From the NCBI GenBank assembly GCA_038256525.1, contig JBBSKF010000175.1, forward strand, positions 1-5,905: a DNA stretch of 5,905 nt, in the 5' to 3' direction. Made by a program: the position numbers and the translations under genes. This DNA comes from SCTD01 sp038256525. GTDB taxonomy: Bacteria > Actinomycetota > Actinomycetes > Mycobacteriales > SCTD01. Of this stretch, positions 1 to 5,485 are shown piece by piece (within the stretch, counting starts at the first letter, position 1; each line of letters begins with the position of its first letter). Below the pieces are notes generated by a model. That model searched no databases. It worked only from the letters and a program-made list of their open reading frames with translations, and was not told where the DNA came from.

Positions 1-132
1 CCCGGCGCGGACTCGCCGGAGCACGTCGACCTGTGGGGCGTCGTCGCGGTCACCACCGAGCTCGCCATTCTCGGTGCGTCGGCAAGCATCCTGATGTCCG
101 CTCGGCGAGCCCAGCAGACGATGCTCGCGTAG
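1..132 (+). CDS. C-terminal end of an unidentified membrane-associated protein (5' partial)
   Basis: The frame is open from the first base of the window and ends at TAG 130-132, giving 43 residues; the start lies outside the window. The visible part has an acidic stretch (ADSPEHVD), then a hydrophobic segment at about residues 11-33 (LWGVVAVTTELAILGASASI) and a short basic tail (SARRAQQ). This looks like a final transmembrane helix with a cytoplasmic C-terminus. I do not recognise the family. It lies 52 bases upstream of ccmA on the same strand with no visible terminator hairpin between them, so co-transcription is possible. Third-codon-position G/C preference matches the neighbouring genes, which supports real coding. 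No function is assigned. Confidence 0.5.
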   Translation, partial: PGADSPEHVDLWGVVAVTTELAILGASASILMSARRAQQTMLA

Positions 133-150
133 CGGCGGCCCTGGCGGCAG

Positions 151-162
151 GCACGGTCGTGC
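151..162. repeat. Small inverted repeat upstream of ccmA
   Basis: GCACG-GT-CGTGC is a perfect 5-bp dyad with a 2-base centre, in the gap between the upstream gene and ccmA. The loop is too small for a stable RNA hairpin, so it is more plausibly a protein-binding half-site pair (an operator) than a terminator. It lies 9 bases upstream of the possible -10 element at 172-177. In DNA this GC-rich such a dyad can arise by chance, so the call is weak. Confidence 0.2.
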
Positions 163-171
163 GGGCGGACA

Positions 172-177
172 TAGGCT
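172..177 (+). promoter_or_regulatory. Possible -10 element (TAnnnT) for the ccm operon
   Basis: TAGGCT fits the actinobacterial -10 pattern TAnnnT, and it is one of very few A/T-bearing hexamers in this GC-rich gap. Its last base is 7 bases before the GTG at 185, so transcription would begin at or beside that GTG and give a leaderless mRNA. No good -35 is visible at the expected distance; the 148-154 region (CAGGCAC) matches TTGACA poorly. This is inference from position and pattern only. Confidence 0.25.
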
Positions 178-184
178 CCCAGGC

Positions 185-865
185 GTGAGTCACGGGGCTA
201 CGGCGGTGAGCGAGCAGGTCGGCAGCGACGCCGCGCCGGCCGCGCAGGCGCAGCCGGCGGTCCTGGAGCTTTCCGGGGTCAGCCGCCTGCACGCCGGCCG
301 ACCGGTGTGGGCTCCGGTCGACCTGCGCGTCGCTGCGGGGGCGCTGTGCATCGTCACCGGCGACAACGGCTCGGGCAAGACCACCCTGCTCCGGCTGGCG
401 GCCGGCCTGCTGCGACCGTCCACCGGCAGCCGGAGCTGTACGGGACGCGCGCTGTACGTACGGGCAGGCGCGGGCCTGCGTGGGGTCCAGACCGTCGCAG
501 CCGCCGTCGCCGGCACGGCGGGCCTCGTGGGCCGGCGACCGGCGGCGGCCGCAGCCCTGACCCGGCTCGGGCTCGACGGCTTTGCCCCGCGCCGGGTAGG
601 CACGCTGTCGGCCGGGGAGCGGGTGCGGGTGACCCTCGCGGCCGTGCTCGCCGCGGAGCCTTCGCTGCTGTGCCTCGACGAGCCGACGGGGGTGCTCGAC
701 GAGCGGGGCGTCGAGGACCTGCTGGCGGTCCTTCGGCAGCTGCGCGCCGCCGGGTGCGCCGTGCTGCTCGCGACCCACCAGCCGGCCGCTGTGCTGGCCG
801 GGGCGGACGCCCATCTGCACCTGTCCGGCGGGAGGGTGGGTCGGCATGACCCCGTCAGCGCGTGA
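185..865 (+). CDS. ccmA: CcmA, ATP-binding subunit of the heme chaperone-releasing ABC complex
   Basis: CcmA is the cytoplasmic ATPase that, with CcmB, drives release of heme-loaded CcmE from CcmC/CcmD. The 226-residue product is a single ABC ATPase domain, slightly longer than the usual ~200-210 because of an Ala-rich N-terminus. Visible motifs are Walker A GDNGSGKTT (59-67), signature LSAGE (141-145), Walker B LLCLDEP (161-167, with D165 and catalytic E166), D-loop LD (171-172) and the H-loop histidine H198 in ATHQ. The expected Q-loop glutamine is not seen: the YLGHQPG-like stretch of the family reads YVRAGAG (91-97), with glycine at the Gln position. The start is uncertain. GTG 185 fits a leaderless transcript, while in-frame GTG 206 has GGGG (194-197) 8 bases upstream and would remove seven residues. 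The gene overlaps ccmB by 4 bases (GTGA). Assignment as CcmA rather than a generic ABC ATPase rests on the operon context. Confidence 0.9.
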   Translation: MSHGATAVSEQVGSDAAPAAQAQPAVLELSGVSRLHAGRPVWAPVDLRVAAGALCIVTGDNGSGKTTLLRLAAGLLRPSTGSRSCTGRALYVRAGAGLRGVQTVAAAVAGTAGLVGRRPAAAAALTRLGLDGFAPRRVGTLSAGERVRVTLAAVLAAEPSLLCLDEPTGVLDERGVEDLLAVLRQLRAAGCAVLLATHQPAAVLAGADAHLHLSGGRVGRHDPVSA

Positions 866-1509
866 GCCCGGCGGCGCAGGTGTTCGCCGTCGCCCGCCGC
901 GAGTTCGATGTGGAGCGCGCCGGCCGCGAGGTGACGGTGACCACCGCGCCGTACATCGCGGCTTTCGTGGTCCTGGCCGGGTTGGCCTTCGGACCCGCTC
1001 CCTCAGAGCTCGCCCGGACCGCGGCCGGCACGGTGTGGCTGGCCGTGCTCGTCGCTGCCGTGACGGTGGGACATTCGGTCGCGGGTGTCGAGATTGCCGA
1101 GCAGAGCTGGGATCTGCTGCGCGGGTCGGTGGACCCGGGCCCGTTGTTCGTCGGCAAGCTGCTGGCCGTGTGGGCGGCGCTCGGCCTGGCCTGGCTGCTG
1201 GTGTCGGCCCTGGTCGCTGTGCTGTTCGCCGCGCCGCCGCCGGGCTCGGCAGTGTGGGCGGGTGTGTTCGGCACGCTGGGGCTTGCGTCGCTGAGCACGG
1301 CGCTCGGAGTGCTCGTGGCCACCGGGACCCGGCGCCGCGGTCTGCTCGCCGCGCTGATCCTGCCCGCCGGTCTTCCGGCGCTGCTCGCCGGCACGCAACT
1401 GACGACCCCCGACGTGCCCGCGCTGCCGTGGGCCGTCATGATGGCCCTCTACGCCGCTGTCCTGCTCACCGTCTCCTGGGCGGTCTTTCCGGCCCTGCTC
1501 GAGGAGTGA
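862..1509 (+). CDS. ccmB: CcmB, membrane subunit of the CcmAB complex
   Basis: CcmB is the integral membrane partner of CcmA. The 215-residue product has the family length (~220) and about six hydrophobic segments, near residues 30-45, 56-74, 97-123, 129-153, 158-177 and 188-211. The cytoplasmic N-terminus carries an ARREFDVE stretch typical of CcmB, and after the second helix comes the region usually reading E-x-x-x-G-x-[LW]-[ED]-x-L-x-x-S/G-x-[LVD]-P, here IAEQSWDLLRGSVDPGPLF, followed by GKLLAVW. The GTG at 862 overlaps the ccmA stop as GTGA, which suggests translational coupling. A strong Shine-Dalgarno-like GGAGGG (831-836) lies inside the ccmA 3' end, too far from GTG 862 for ordinary initiation but able to hold ribosomes for re-initiation. 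The basic loop RRR (157-159) fits an inside orientation. Confidence 0.88.
   Translation: MSPAAQVFAVARREFDVERAGREVTVTTAPYIAAFVVLAGLAFGPAPSELARTAAGTVWLAVLVAAVTVGHSVAGVEIAEQSWDLLRGSVDPGPLFVGKLLAVWAALGLAWLLVSALVAVLFAAPPPGSAVWAGVFGTLGLASLSTALGVLVATGTRRRGLLAALILPAGLPALLAGTQLTTPDVPALPWAVMMALYAAVLLTVSWAVFPALLEE
1501..1506 (+). promoter_or_regulatory. Shine-Dalgarno site for ccmC
   Basis: GAGGAG, formed by the last codons of ccmB, ends 10 bases before GTG 1517. ccmC is the only ccm gene after ccmA that does not overlap its predecessor (7-base gap at 1510-1516). This is also the best-placed Shine-Dalgarno in the operon, and it supports GTG 1517 as the ccmC start. Confidence 0.55.
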
Positions 1510-1516
1510 GAACGTC

Positions 1517-2239
1517 GTGACAGCCCCATCACGAGCGACCGACCGGGTCCTGACCGTGGCGGCCGCGAGCACCTCGCTCGTCGCGCTGGTCATGGCTCTG
1601 GCCGTCGCGCCCCCGGACGCCGTCCAGGGTCAGGCGCAACGGCTGATGTACGTCCACGTCCCGGCGGCATGGCTGGCCTACGCCTGTTTCGCGACCGTGC
1701 TCGTGGCAAGCGTCGCCTACCTGCTCACCCGCGACCTGCGCTGGGACCGCCGGGCTCAGGCGGCCGGTGAGCTCGGCGTCGGCATGACCGCTCTGGCGAT
1801 CGCCCTGGGCAGCATCTGGGGACGCCCGGTCTGGGGGACCTGGTGGGTCTGGGATCCGCGCCTGGTCACCACCGTGGTCCTGCTGCTGGTCTACGCCGGC
1901 TACCTGAGCGTGCGCGGGCTCAGTGACGACCGCGGCACCGGGGCCCGAAGGGCCGCGGCAGTCGGCATTCTCGGTTTCGTCAACGTCCCCATCGTGCACT
2001 TCTCGGTCGTGTGGTGGCGCACCCTCCACCAGCCGGCCACCGTCCTGTCACCGGACCAGACCGTGCTCGACGGCCAGATGGCGACGGCACTGCTGCTGGC
2101 GGTGGTCGCCTTCACCCTCGCCGGGTGGCTGGTGGTCCGCCGCCGGGTCCGCGCGCTCGCGCTGCTCGACCACGAACCCGAAATCCTGGACTCCGAGCCG
2201 GTCCGGCCGCTGGTGGTCACCGCACAGGCCCAGCCGTGA
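1517..2239 (+). CDS. ccmC: CcmC, heme-handling membrane protein that loads CcmE
   Basis: CcmC is a heme-handling protein of the WWD family; it presents heme at the outer membrane face and is needed for covalent heme attachment to CcmE. The 240-residue product is close to the E. coli length (~245). Six helices are likely, near residues 10-31, 46-71, 88-102, 114-133, 145-165 and 187-206. The WWD motif WGTWWVWDPRL spans 106-116. The two family histidines that serve as heme ligands are present: one in LMYVHVPAAW (H47), the other in VVWWRTLHQ (H171); a further one is in PIVHFS (H161). The C-terminal tail after about residue 210 is cytoplasmic and mixed acidic/basic. GTG 1517 is preceded by GAGGAG at 1501-1506. 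The stop overlaps the ccmD start (GTGA). The short length, the WGTWWVWD motif and the ccmD neighbour distinguish it from System II CcsA/ResC. Confidence 0.95.
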   Translation: MTAPSRATDRVLTVAAASTSLVALVMALAVAPPDAVQGQAQRLMYVHVPAAWLAYACFATVLVASVAYLLTRDLRWDRRAQAAGELGVGMTALAIALGSIWGRPVWGTWWVWDPRLVTTVVLLLVYAGYLSVRGLSDDRGTGARRAAAVGILGFVNVPIVHFSVVWWRTLHQPATVLSPDQTVLDGQMATALLLAVVAFTLAGWLVVRRRVRALALLDHEPEILDSEPVRPLVVTAQAQP

Positions 2240-2337
2240 CCAGCTGGGGATGGGTCGTCGCCGGCTATCTGCTGACCGCCGGCAGCTGGGCGGGCTATCT
2301 CGCGTGGAGCCGCCCGGGCCGGCGGACCACCCGGTGA
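2236..2337 (+). CDS. ccmD: CcmD-like small membrane protein (33 residues)
   Basis: CcmD is a small single-helix protein that associates with CcmC and CcmE and is needed for release of holo-CcmE. Bases 2236-2337 encode 33 residues: a short Trp-rich N-terminus (MTSWGW), one hydrophobic helix at about 6-24 with tyrosines at 11 and 21, and a basic tail (RPGRRTTR). This matches the CcmD architecture of outer N-terminus, one helix and Arg-rich cytoplasmic tail. It is shorter than proteobacterial CcmD proteins (about 45-70 residues). The start GTG overlaps the ccmC stop as GTGA and its stop overlaps the ccmE start as GTGA, and it sits exactly in the ccmD slot. There is too little sequence for a motif-level proof, so the name rests on topology, size and position. 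Confidence 0.78.
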   Translation: MTSWGWVVAGYLLTAGSWAGYLAWSRPGRRTTR

Positions 2338-2825
2338 GCGAGCAGCCCGCGACGCAACCGGACACCGACGTGCCCGCGGACCCGGCGGCCCCGGGCGGGG
2401 CGCGCCGCCGGCGTACTCCCTGGCGCCTGGTGGTTGTCGCGGTCGTCGTTCTCGGCGCGGTCGGCGTGCTCGCGGGAGCCGGTCTGCAGGGCAACCTCGT
2501 CTACTACAAGACGACCAGCGAGCTGGTCGCCGACCCAAGCCTTGCCGGCGAACGCCTTCGCCTCGGCGGCCTGGTCATGGCCTCCTCGGTGAGCCGCGGC
2601 CCCGACGGCGTGCGCTTCACGTTGACCGACGGCGTCCAGGAGGTCCGCGTCGTCAACAGCGAGCAGCCGCGGGGGGTGTTCCAGGAAGGGCAGGGAGCAC
2701 TGGTCGAGGGGGTGCTCGGCGCCGACGGGGTCTTCCGCTCCGACCTGCTGCTCGTCAAGCACGACAACCAATACCGCCCGCCCGCCGACGGCGGTGACCA
2801 GCAGGCCGAGATCGGCCGCCCGTGA
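2334..2825 (+). CDS. ccmE: CcmE, membrane-anchored heme chaperone (His type)
   Basis: CcmE binds heme covalently on the outer membrane face and carries it from CcmC to CcmF. The 163-residue product has a Pro/Ala-rich cytoplasmic N-terminus with GARRRR (22-27), a single anchor helix (about 30-51), and an OB-fold domain outside. Recognisable family blocks are NLVYYKTTSEL (54-64), LRLGGLVMASSV (76-86 region), VRFTLTDG (93-100), FQEGQGALVEGVL (116-128) and VKHDNQY (141-147). The HxxxY motif gives the heme-binding histidine H143 and Y147, so this is the classical His form rather than the CxxxY variant known from some sulfate reducers and archaea. The short C-terminal tail after RPP is polar. The GTG 2334 start overlaps the ccmD stop, with GGCGGA (2321-2326) as a weak Shine-Dalgarno, and the stop overlaps the ccmF start. 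Confidence 0.95.
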   Translation: MSEQPATQPDTDVPADPAAPGGARRRRTPWRLVVVAVVVLGAVGVLAGAGLQGNLVYYKTTSELVADPSLAGERLRLGGLVMASSVSRGPDGVRFTLTDGVQEVRVVNSEQPRGVFQEGQGALVEGVLGADGVFRSDLLLVKHDNQYRPPADGGDQQAEIGRP

Positions 2826-4843
2826 GATACCTGATCGGTCCGGCCGGCCTGACCCTCGGGCTGCTGTTCAGCGCGGCGGCCACCGCCTGGTGGGGCCTCG
2901 CCGCCCAAAGCGGTCCGCAGTCGCGCGTCGCCCGGCAGGCCCGGGTCGCCACCAAGGCCTCGCTGATCGCCGCTGTCGTCGCGGTCTTCGCGATGCTGAA
3001 CGCCCTGGTGCAGCACGACTTCGCGGTGCGCTACGTCGCGGAGAACGGCGGTCGGGCCGTGCCGACCTACTACACGGTGATCAGCCTGTGGGCCGCGCTG
3101 GAGGGGTCCCTGCTGCTGTGGATCCTCGTGCTCAGCGCGGTCACGGTGATCGCGATGGTCCGGGTCCACCCGCGGGCGGGGAACCTGCACCCCTGGGCGA
3201 TGTCGGTCCTGTCCGGTGTGTCGACGTTCTTCTTCGGCCTCGCGCTGTTCGCCGGCAACGCGTTCGACCGGGTCAGCCCGGTCCCCGCCGACGGCCCGGG
3301 ACCCAACCCGCTGCTGCAGGACCACCCGCTGATGGGCATCCATCCGCCGCTGCTCTACCTGGGCTACATCGGGCTCACCGTCCCGTTCGCCTACGCGATC
3401 GCCGCGCTCATCACCGGACGCACCGGACCGGCGTGGGTCGCCGTCGTGCGCGGCTGGACGCTCGCCGCCTGGGGCTTCCTGACCGCGGGCGTCGTCATGG
3501 GCGGTTGGTGGGCCTACGAAGTGCTCGGCTGGGGTGGCTACTGGGGCTGGGACCCCGTCGAGAACGTCTCGATCCTGCCGTGGCTGACCGCGACCGCACT
3601 GCTGCACTCGATCATGGTGCAGAAGCGCCGGGCCACCCTGCGGCTGTGGAACCTGACGCTGGCCATCGCGACCTTCCTGCTCGTGCTGTTCGGAACGTTC
3701 CTCACCCGCAGCGGCGTCATCGAGAGCGTGCACGCCTTCACCCAGTCCACCATCGGACCAGTGCTGCTCGTCTTCCTGCTGGTGGTGCTGTTCGGGTCGG
3801 GTGCGCTGTTCGTCTGGCGGTCCGACCGGCTGCGCGACGACGACGCGCTGCTCGCGACGGTGTCGCGCGAGACCTCCTTCCTGGGCAACAACCTGCTGCT
3901 GGCCGGCCTCGCCTTCACCATCCTGCTCGGCACGGTGTTCCCGCTGCTGGTCGAGACGTTGACCGGTGACCGGCTCAGCGTCGGTGCGCCGTACTTCAAC
4001 CGGATGGCGGTGCCGCTCGCCCTCATTCTCGTGCTGCTGATGGGCATCGGTCCGCTGCTGCCCTGGGGGCGCGCGCACGCCGGGACCCTGGGCCGGCGGC
4101 TGATGCCGGCGGCCGCCGCCGGGCTGCTCACCGTCGGCGTCCTCGGCGCGGGGGGCCTGCGCGGGGTGACCGCCCTCATCACCTTCGGGCTCGCGGCGTT
4201 CGTCGTCGCCGCCACCCTCACGCGGGTCGCGCTGGACGTCGACCGGACACGCGGGGCCGGCGCCGGGGCCCTGCTCCGGGTCACCGGTCGCACGCTGGTG
4301 CAGCACCGGCGGACGTACGGCGGGCTGCTGGCCCACCTGGGCTTCGTGCTCGCGGCCGTCGCCATCGCCGCGTCCTCGACCTACTCCACCTCGGTCACCT
4401 CGCGGCTGGCCGTCGGCGACAGCCTGTCCGTGGCCGGTTGGACGGCCACCCTGGAAGGGGTCCGCTCGGTCCCGTCGGCCCGTCGGGACTCGGTCGTCGC
4501 GGACCTGCGGCTGCGACGTGACGGGACCGACGTCGGGGTCTACCAGCCGGCGCTGAGCACCTATCCCAACCTCGCCCAGGCCGTGGGCACCCCGTCGGTG
4601 CGCACCACCTGGACCGAGGACGCCTACCTGGTCCTGGTCGAGATCGACGAGGCGCAGGCCTTCGCCACGGTCCGCCTCGCGGTCAACCCGCTCGTGCTGT
4701 GGCTGTGGCTGTCGGTCGGCGTCATGATCCTGGGCTCGGTGGTGGCGGGCTGGCCACGGCGGCGGACGAAGCCCTCAGCGGAGCCGGTGGCGCCGCCGGT
4801 GCCCGAGGTGCCCGAGCCCGCCAAGGTCGGGGCCGGGGTGTGA
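2822..4843 (+). CDS. ccmF: CcmF, heme ligation subunit of cytochrome c maturation
   Basis: CcmF takes heme from holo-CcmE and, with CcmH, joins it to CxxCH cysteines of apocytochrome c outside the membrane. At 673 residues it has the family length (~650). It is mostly helices (about 14-15), with an extracytoplasmic domain at about 520-620, a last helix at about 622-642 and a Pro/Val-rich tail. Key elements are EGSLLLW (94-100), IHPPLLYLGY (173-182), the WWD motif GWGGYWGWDPVEN (236-248), LFGTFLTRSGV (289-299) and AHLGF (504-508). Histidines H174, H262, H304 and H505 correspond to the four heme-ligand histidines described for E. coli CcmF (173, 261, 303, 491). Compared with proteobacterial forms, the usual WG-x-HEGS reads WAALEGS (90-96), without the histidine. 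GTG 2822 overlaps the ccmE stop and the ccmF stop overlaps the ccmG start, both as a GTG/TGA overlap. Confidence 0.97.
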   Translation: MRYLIGPAGLTLGLLFSAAATAWWGLAAQSGPQSRVARQARVATKASLIAAVVAVFAMLNALVQHDFAVRYVAENGGRAVPTYYTVISLWAALEGSLLLWILVLSAVTVIAMVRVHPRAGNLHPWAMSVLSGVSTFFFGLALFAGNAFDRVSPVPADGPGPNPLLQDHPLMGIHPPLLYLGYIGLTVPFAYAIAALITGRTGPAWVAVVRGWTLAAWGFLTAGVVMGGWWAYEVLGWGGYWGWDPVENVSILPWLTATALLHSIMVQKRRATLRLWNLTLAIATFLLVLFGTFLTRSGVIESVHAFTQSTIGPVLLVFLLVVLFGSGALFVWRSDRLRDDDALLATVSRETSFLGNNLLLAGLAFTILLGTVFPLLVETLTGDRLSVGAPYFNRMAVPLALILVLLMGIGPLLPWGRAHAGTLGRRLMPAAAAGLLTVGVLGAGGLRGVTALITFGLAAFVVAATLTRVALDVDRTRGAGAGALLRVTGRTLVQHRRTYGGLLAHLGFVLAAVAIAASSTYSTSVTSRLAVGDSLSVAGWTATLEGVRSVPSARRDSVVADLRLRRDGTDVGVYQPALSTYPNLAQAVGTPSVRTTWTEDAYLVLVEIDEAQAFATVRLAVNPLVLWLWLSVGVMILGSVVAGWPRRRTKPSAEPVAPPVPEVPEPAKVGAGV

Positions 4844-5436
4844 CGACCCTGGCCGAGCTGCCGGTCGAGGACCGCGCCGCTCCACCACGACGGCTGCGCC
4901 GGCGGCTCGCGTCGAGCCTGGCTCTGCTGCTTGTCGTGGGCACCATCGGCGTCGTGCTGGCCAGCCGGCTGGAGGGGCCGCAGCCCGTACGATCGGTGCT
5001 GCTCGACCGGCCGGCGCCAGGGCTTGCGGGGGCCACCCTCGCCGGCCAGCCGTTCGACCTCGAGCAGTGGCGCGGCCAGGTCGTCCTGGTCAACGTGTGG
5101 GCGTCGTGGTGCGTGCCGTGCAAGGCCGAGCAGCCGCTGCTCGTCGCGGCCCACGAGCAGCTGGCACCGCTCGGGCTGCAGATCGTCGGGATCAACGTGC
5201 GCGACCGGCCCGAGCAGGCGCGCGAGTTCCTGCGCGTGTTCGGGAATGCACCCTGGCCGAGCGTCGTCGACCAGGACGGCCGGCGGGCCGTCGACTGGGG
5301 CACCTTCGCCCTGCCCGAGACCTATCTCGTCGGGGCCGACGGCACGATCGTCGCGAAGGCCGTCGGGGAGCTCGACGCGGCCTGGATCCAGGACAACGTG
5401 GTCCCCCTGCTTGCCTCGCCGGCCTCGCCGCCATGA
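4840..5436 (+). CDS. ccmG: CcmG, membrane-anchored thioredoxin-like protein
   Basis: CcmG (DsbE/ResA type) is a thiol-disulfide reductant that keeps apocytochrome cysteines, or CcmH, reduced on the outer membrane face. The 198-residue product has an Arg-rich cytoplasmic N-terminus (RRLRRR at 17-22), one anchor helix (about 24-42) and a thioredoxin/TlpA-like domain. Active site WCVPC is at 90-94 within LVNVWASWCVPCKAE; GINVRD (118-123) follows the next strand; the cis-proline loop is LPETYLV with P159. GTG 4840 was chosen because it overlaps the ccmF stop as the operon pattern demands and places a short basic tail before the helix. The frame is open further upstream, inside ccmF, but those residues would be anomalous. 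AAGG at 4823-4826 is a weak, distant Shine-Dalgarno. The stop overlaps the ccmH ATG. Confidence 0.93.
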   Translation: MTTLAELPVEDRAAPPRRLRRRLASSLALLLVVGTIGVVLASRLEGPQPVRSVLLDRPAPGLAGATLAGQPFDLEQWRGQVVLVNVWASWCVPCKAEQPLLVAAHEQLAPLGLQIVGINVRDRPEQAREFLRVFGNAPWPSVVDQDGRRAVDWGTFALPETYLVGADGTIVAKAVGELDAAWIQDNVVPLLASPASPP

Positions 5437-5485
5437 GCCCGGACACTGCGACGACGAGTGCGGTTGCCACGAGCCCTGACACTGC
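5430..5485 (+). repeat. Imperfect direct repeat spanning the ccmG stop / ccmH start
   Basis: Bases 5430-5449 (GCCATGAGCCCGGACACTGC) recur at 5466-5485 with two mismatches (18 of 20 identical), 36 bases apart, which is exactly 12 codons. The first copy contains the overlapping ccmH start and ccmG stop (ATGA); the second has ACGA in that place. Because the spacing is in frame, the CcmH N-terminus carries SPDTA twice (residues 2-6 and 14-18). It looks like an old short tandem duplication. Confidence 0.6.

Noticed and set aside
133..184. Transcription terminator between the upstream gene and ccmA
   Set aside because: The only dyads are a 5-bp one with a 2-base centre and a weak CCTGG/CCAGG pair; there is no stable hairpin with a loop and no T-run.
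50..847. Minus-strand frame of 265 codons antisense to ccmA
   Set aside because: Low-complexity Arg/Ala/Gly/Gln-rich product; the ABC ATPase motifs are on the plus strand, so this is a compositional shadow.
846..1520. Plus-strand frame from ATG 846, preceded by a strong GGAGGG at 831-836 at good spacing
   Set aside because: The product is Arg/Gly/Ala-rich without any family features, while the frame from GTG 862 gives a normal CcmB. The Shine-Dalgarno may still help ribosome re-initiation at ccmB, but the ATG 846 frame itself is not a gene.
2504..4336. Very long minus-strand open frame (610 codons) antisense to ccmE and ccmF
   Set aside because: Its product is a Gln/Arg/Glu/His/Gly-rich low-complexity sequence with no hydrophobic core or motif, as expected from the reverse complement of GC-rich transmembrane-coding DNA. 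The plus strand carries unmistakable CcmE and CcmF motifs.
4699..4839. Upstream extension of ccmG into the 3' end of ccmF
   Set aside because: It would add 47 Gly/Ala/Arg-rich residues before the anchor helix. GTG 4840 fits the 4-base overlap rule of the operon and gives a normal CcmG length.
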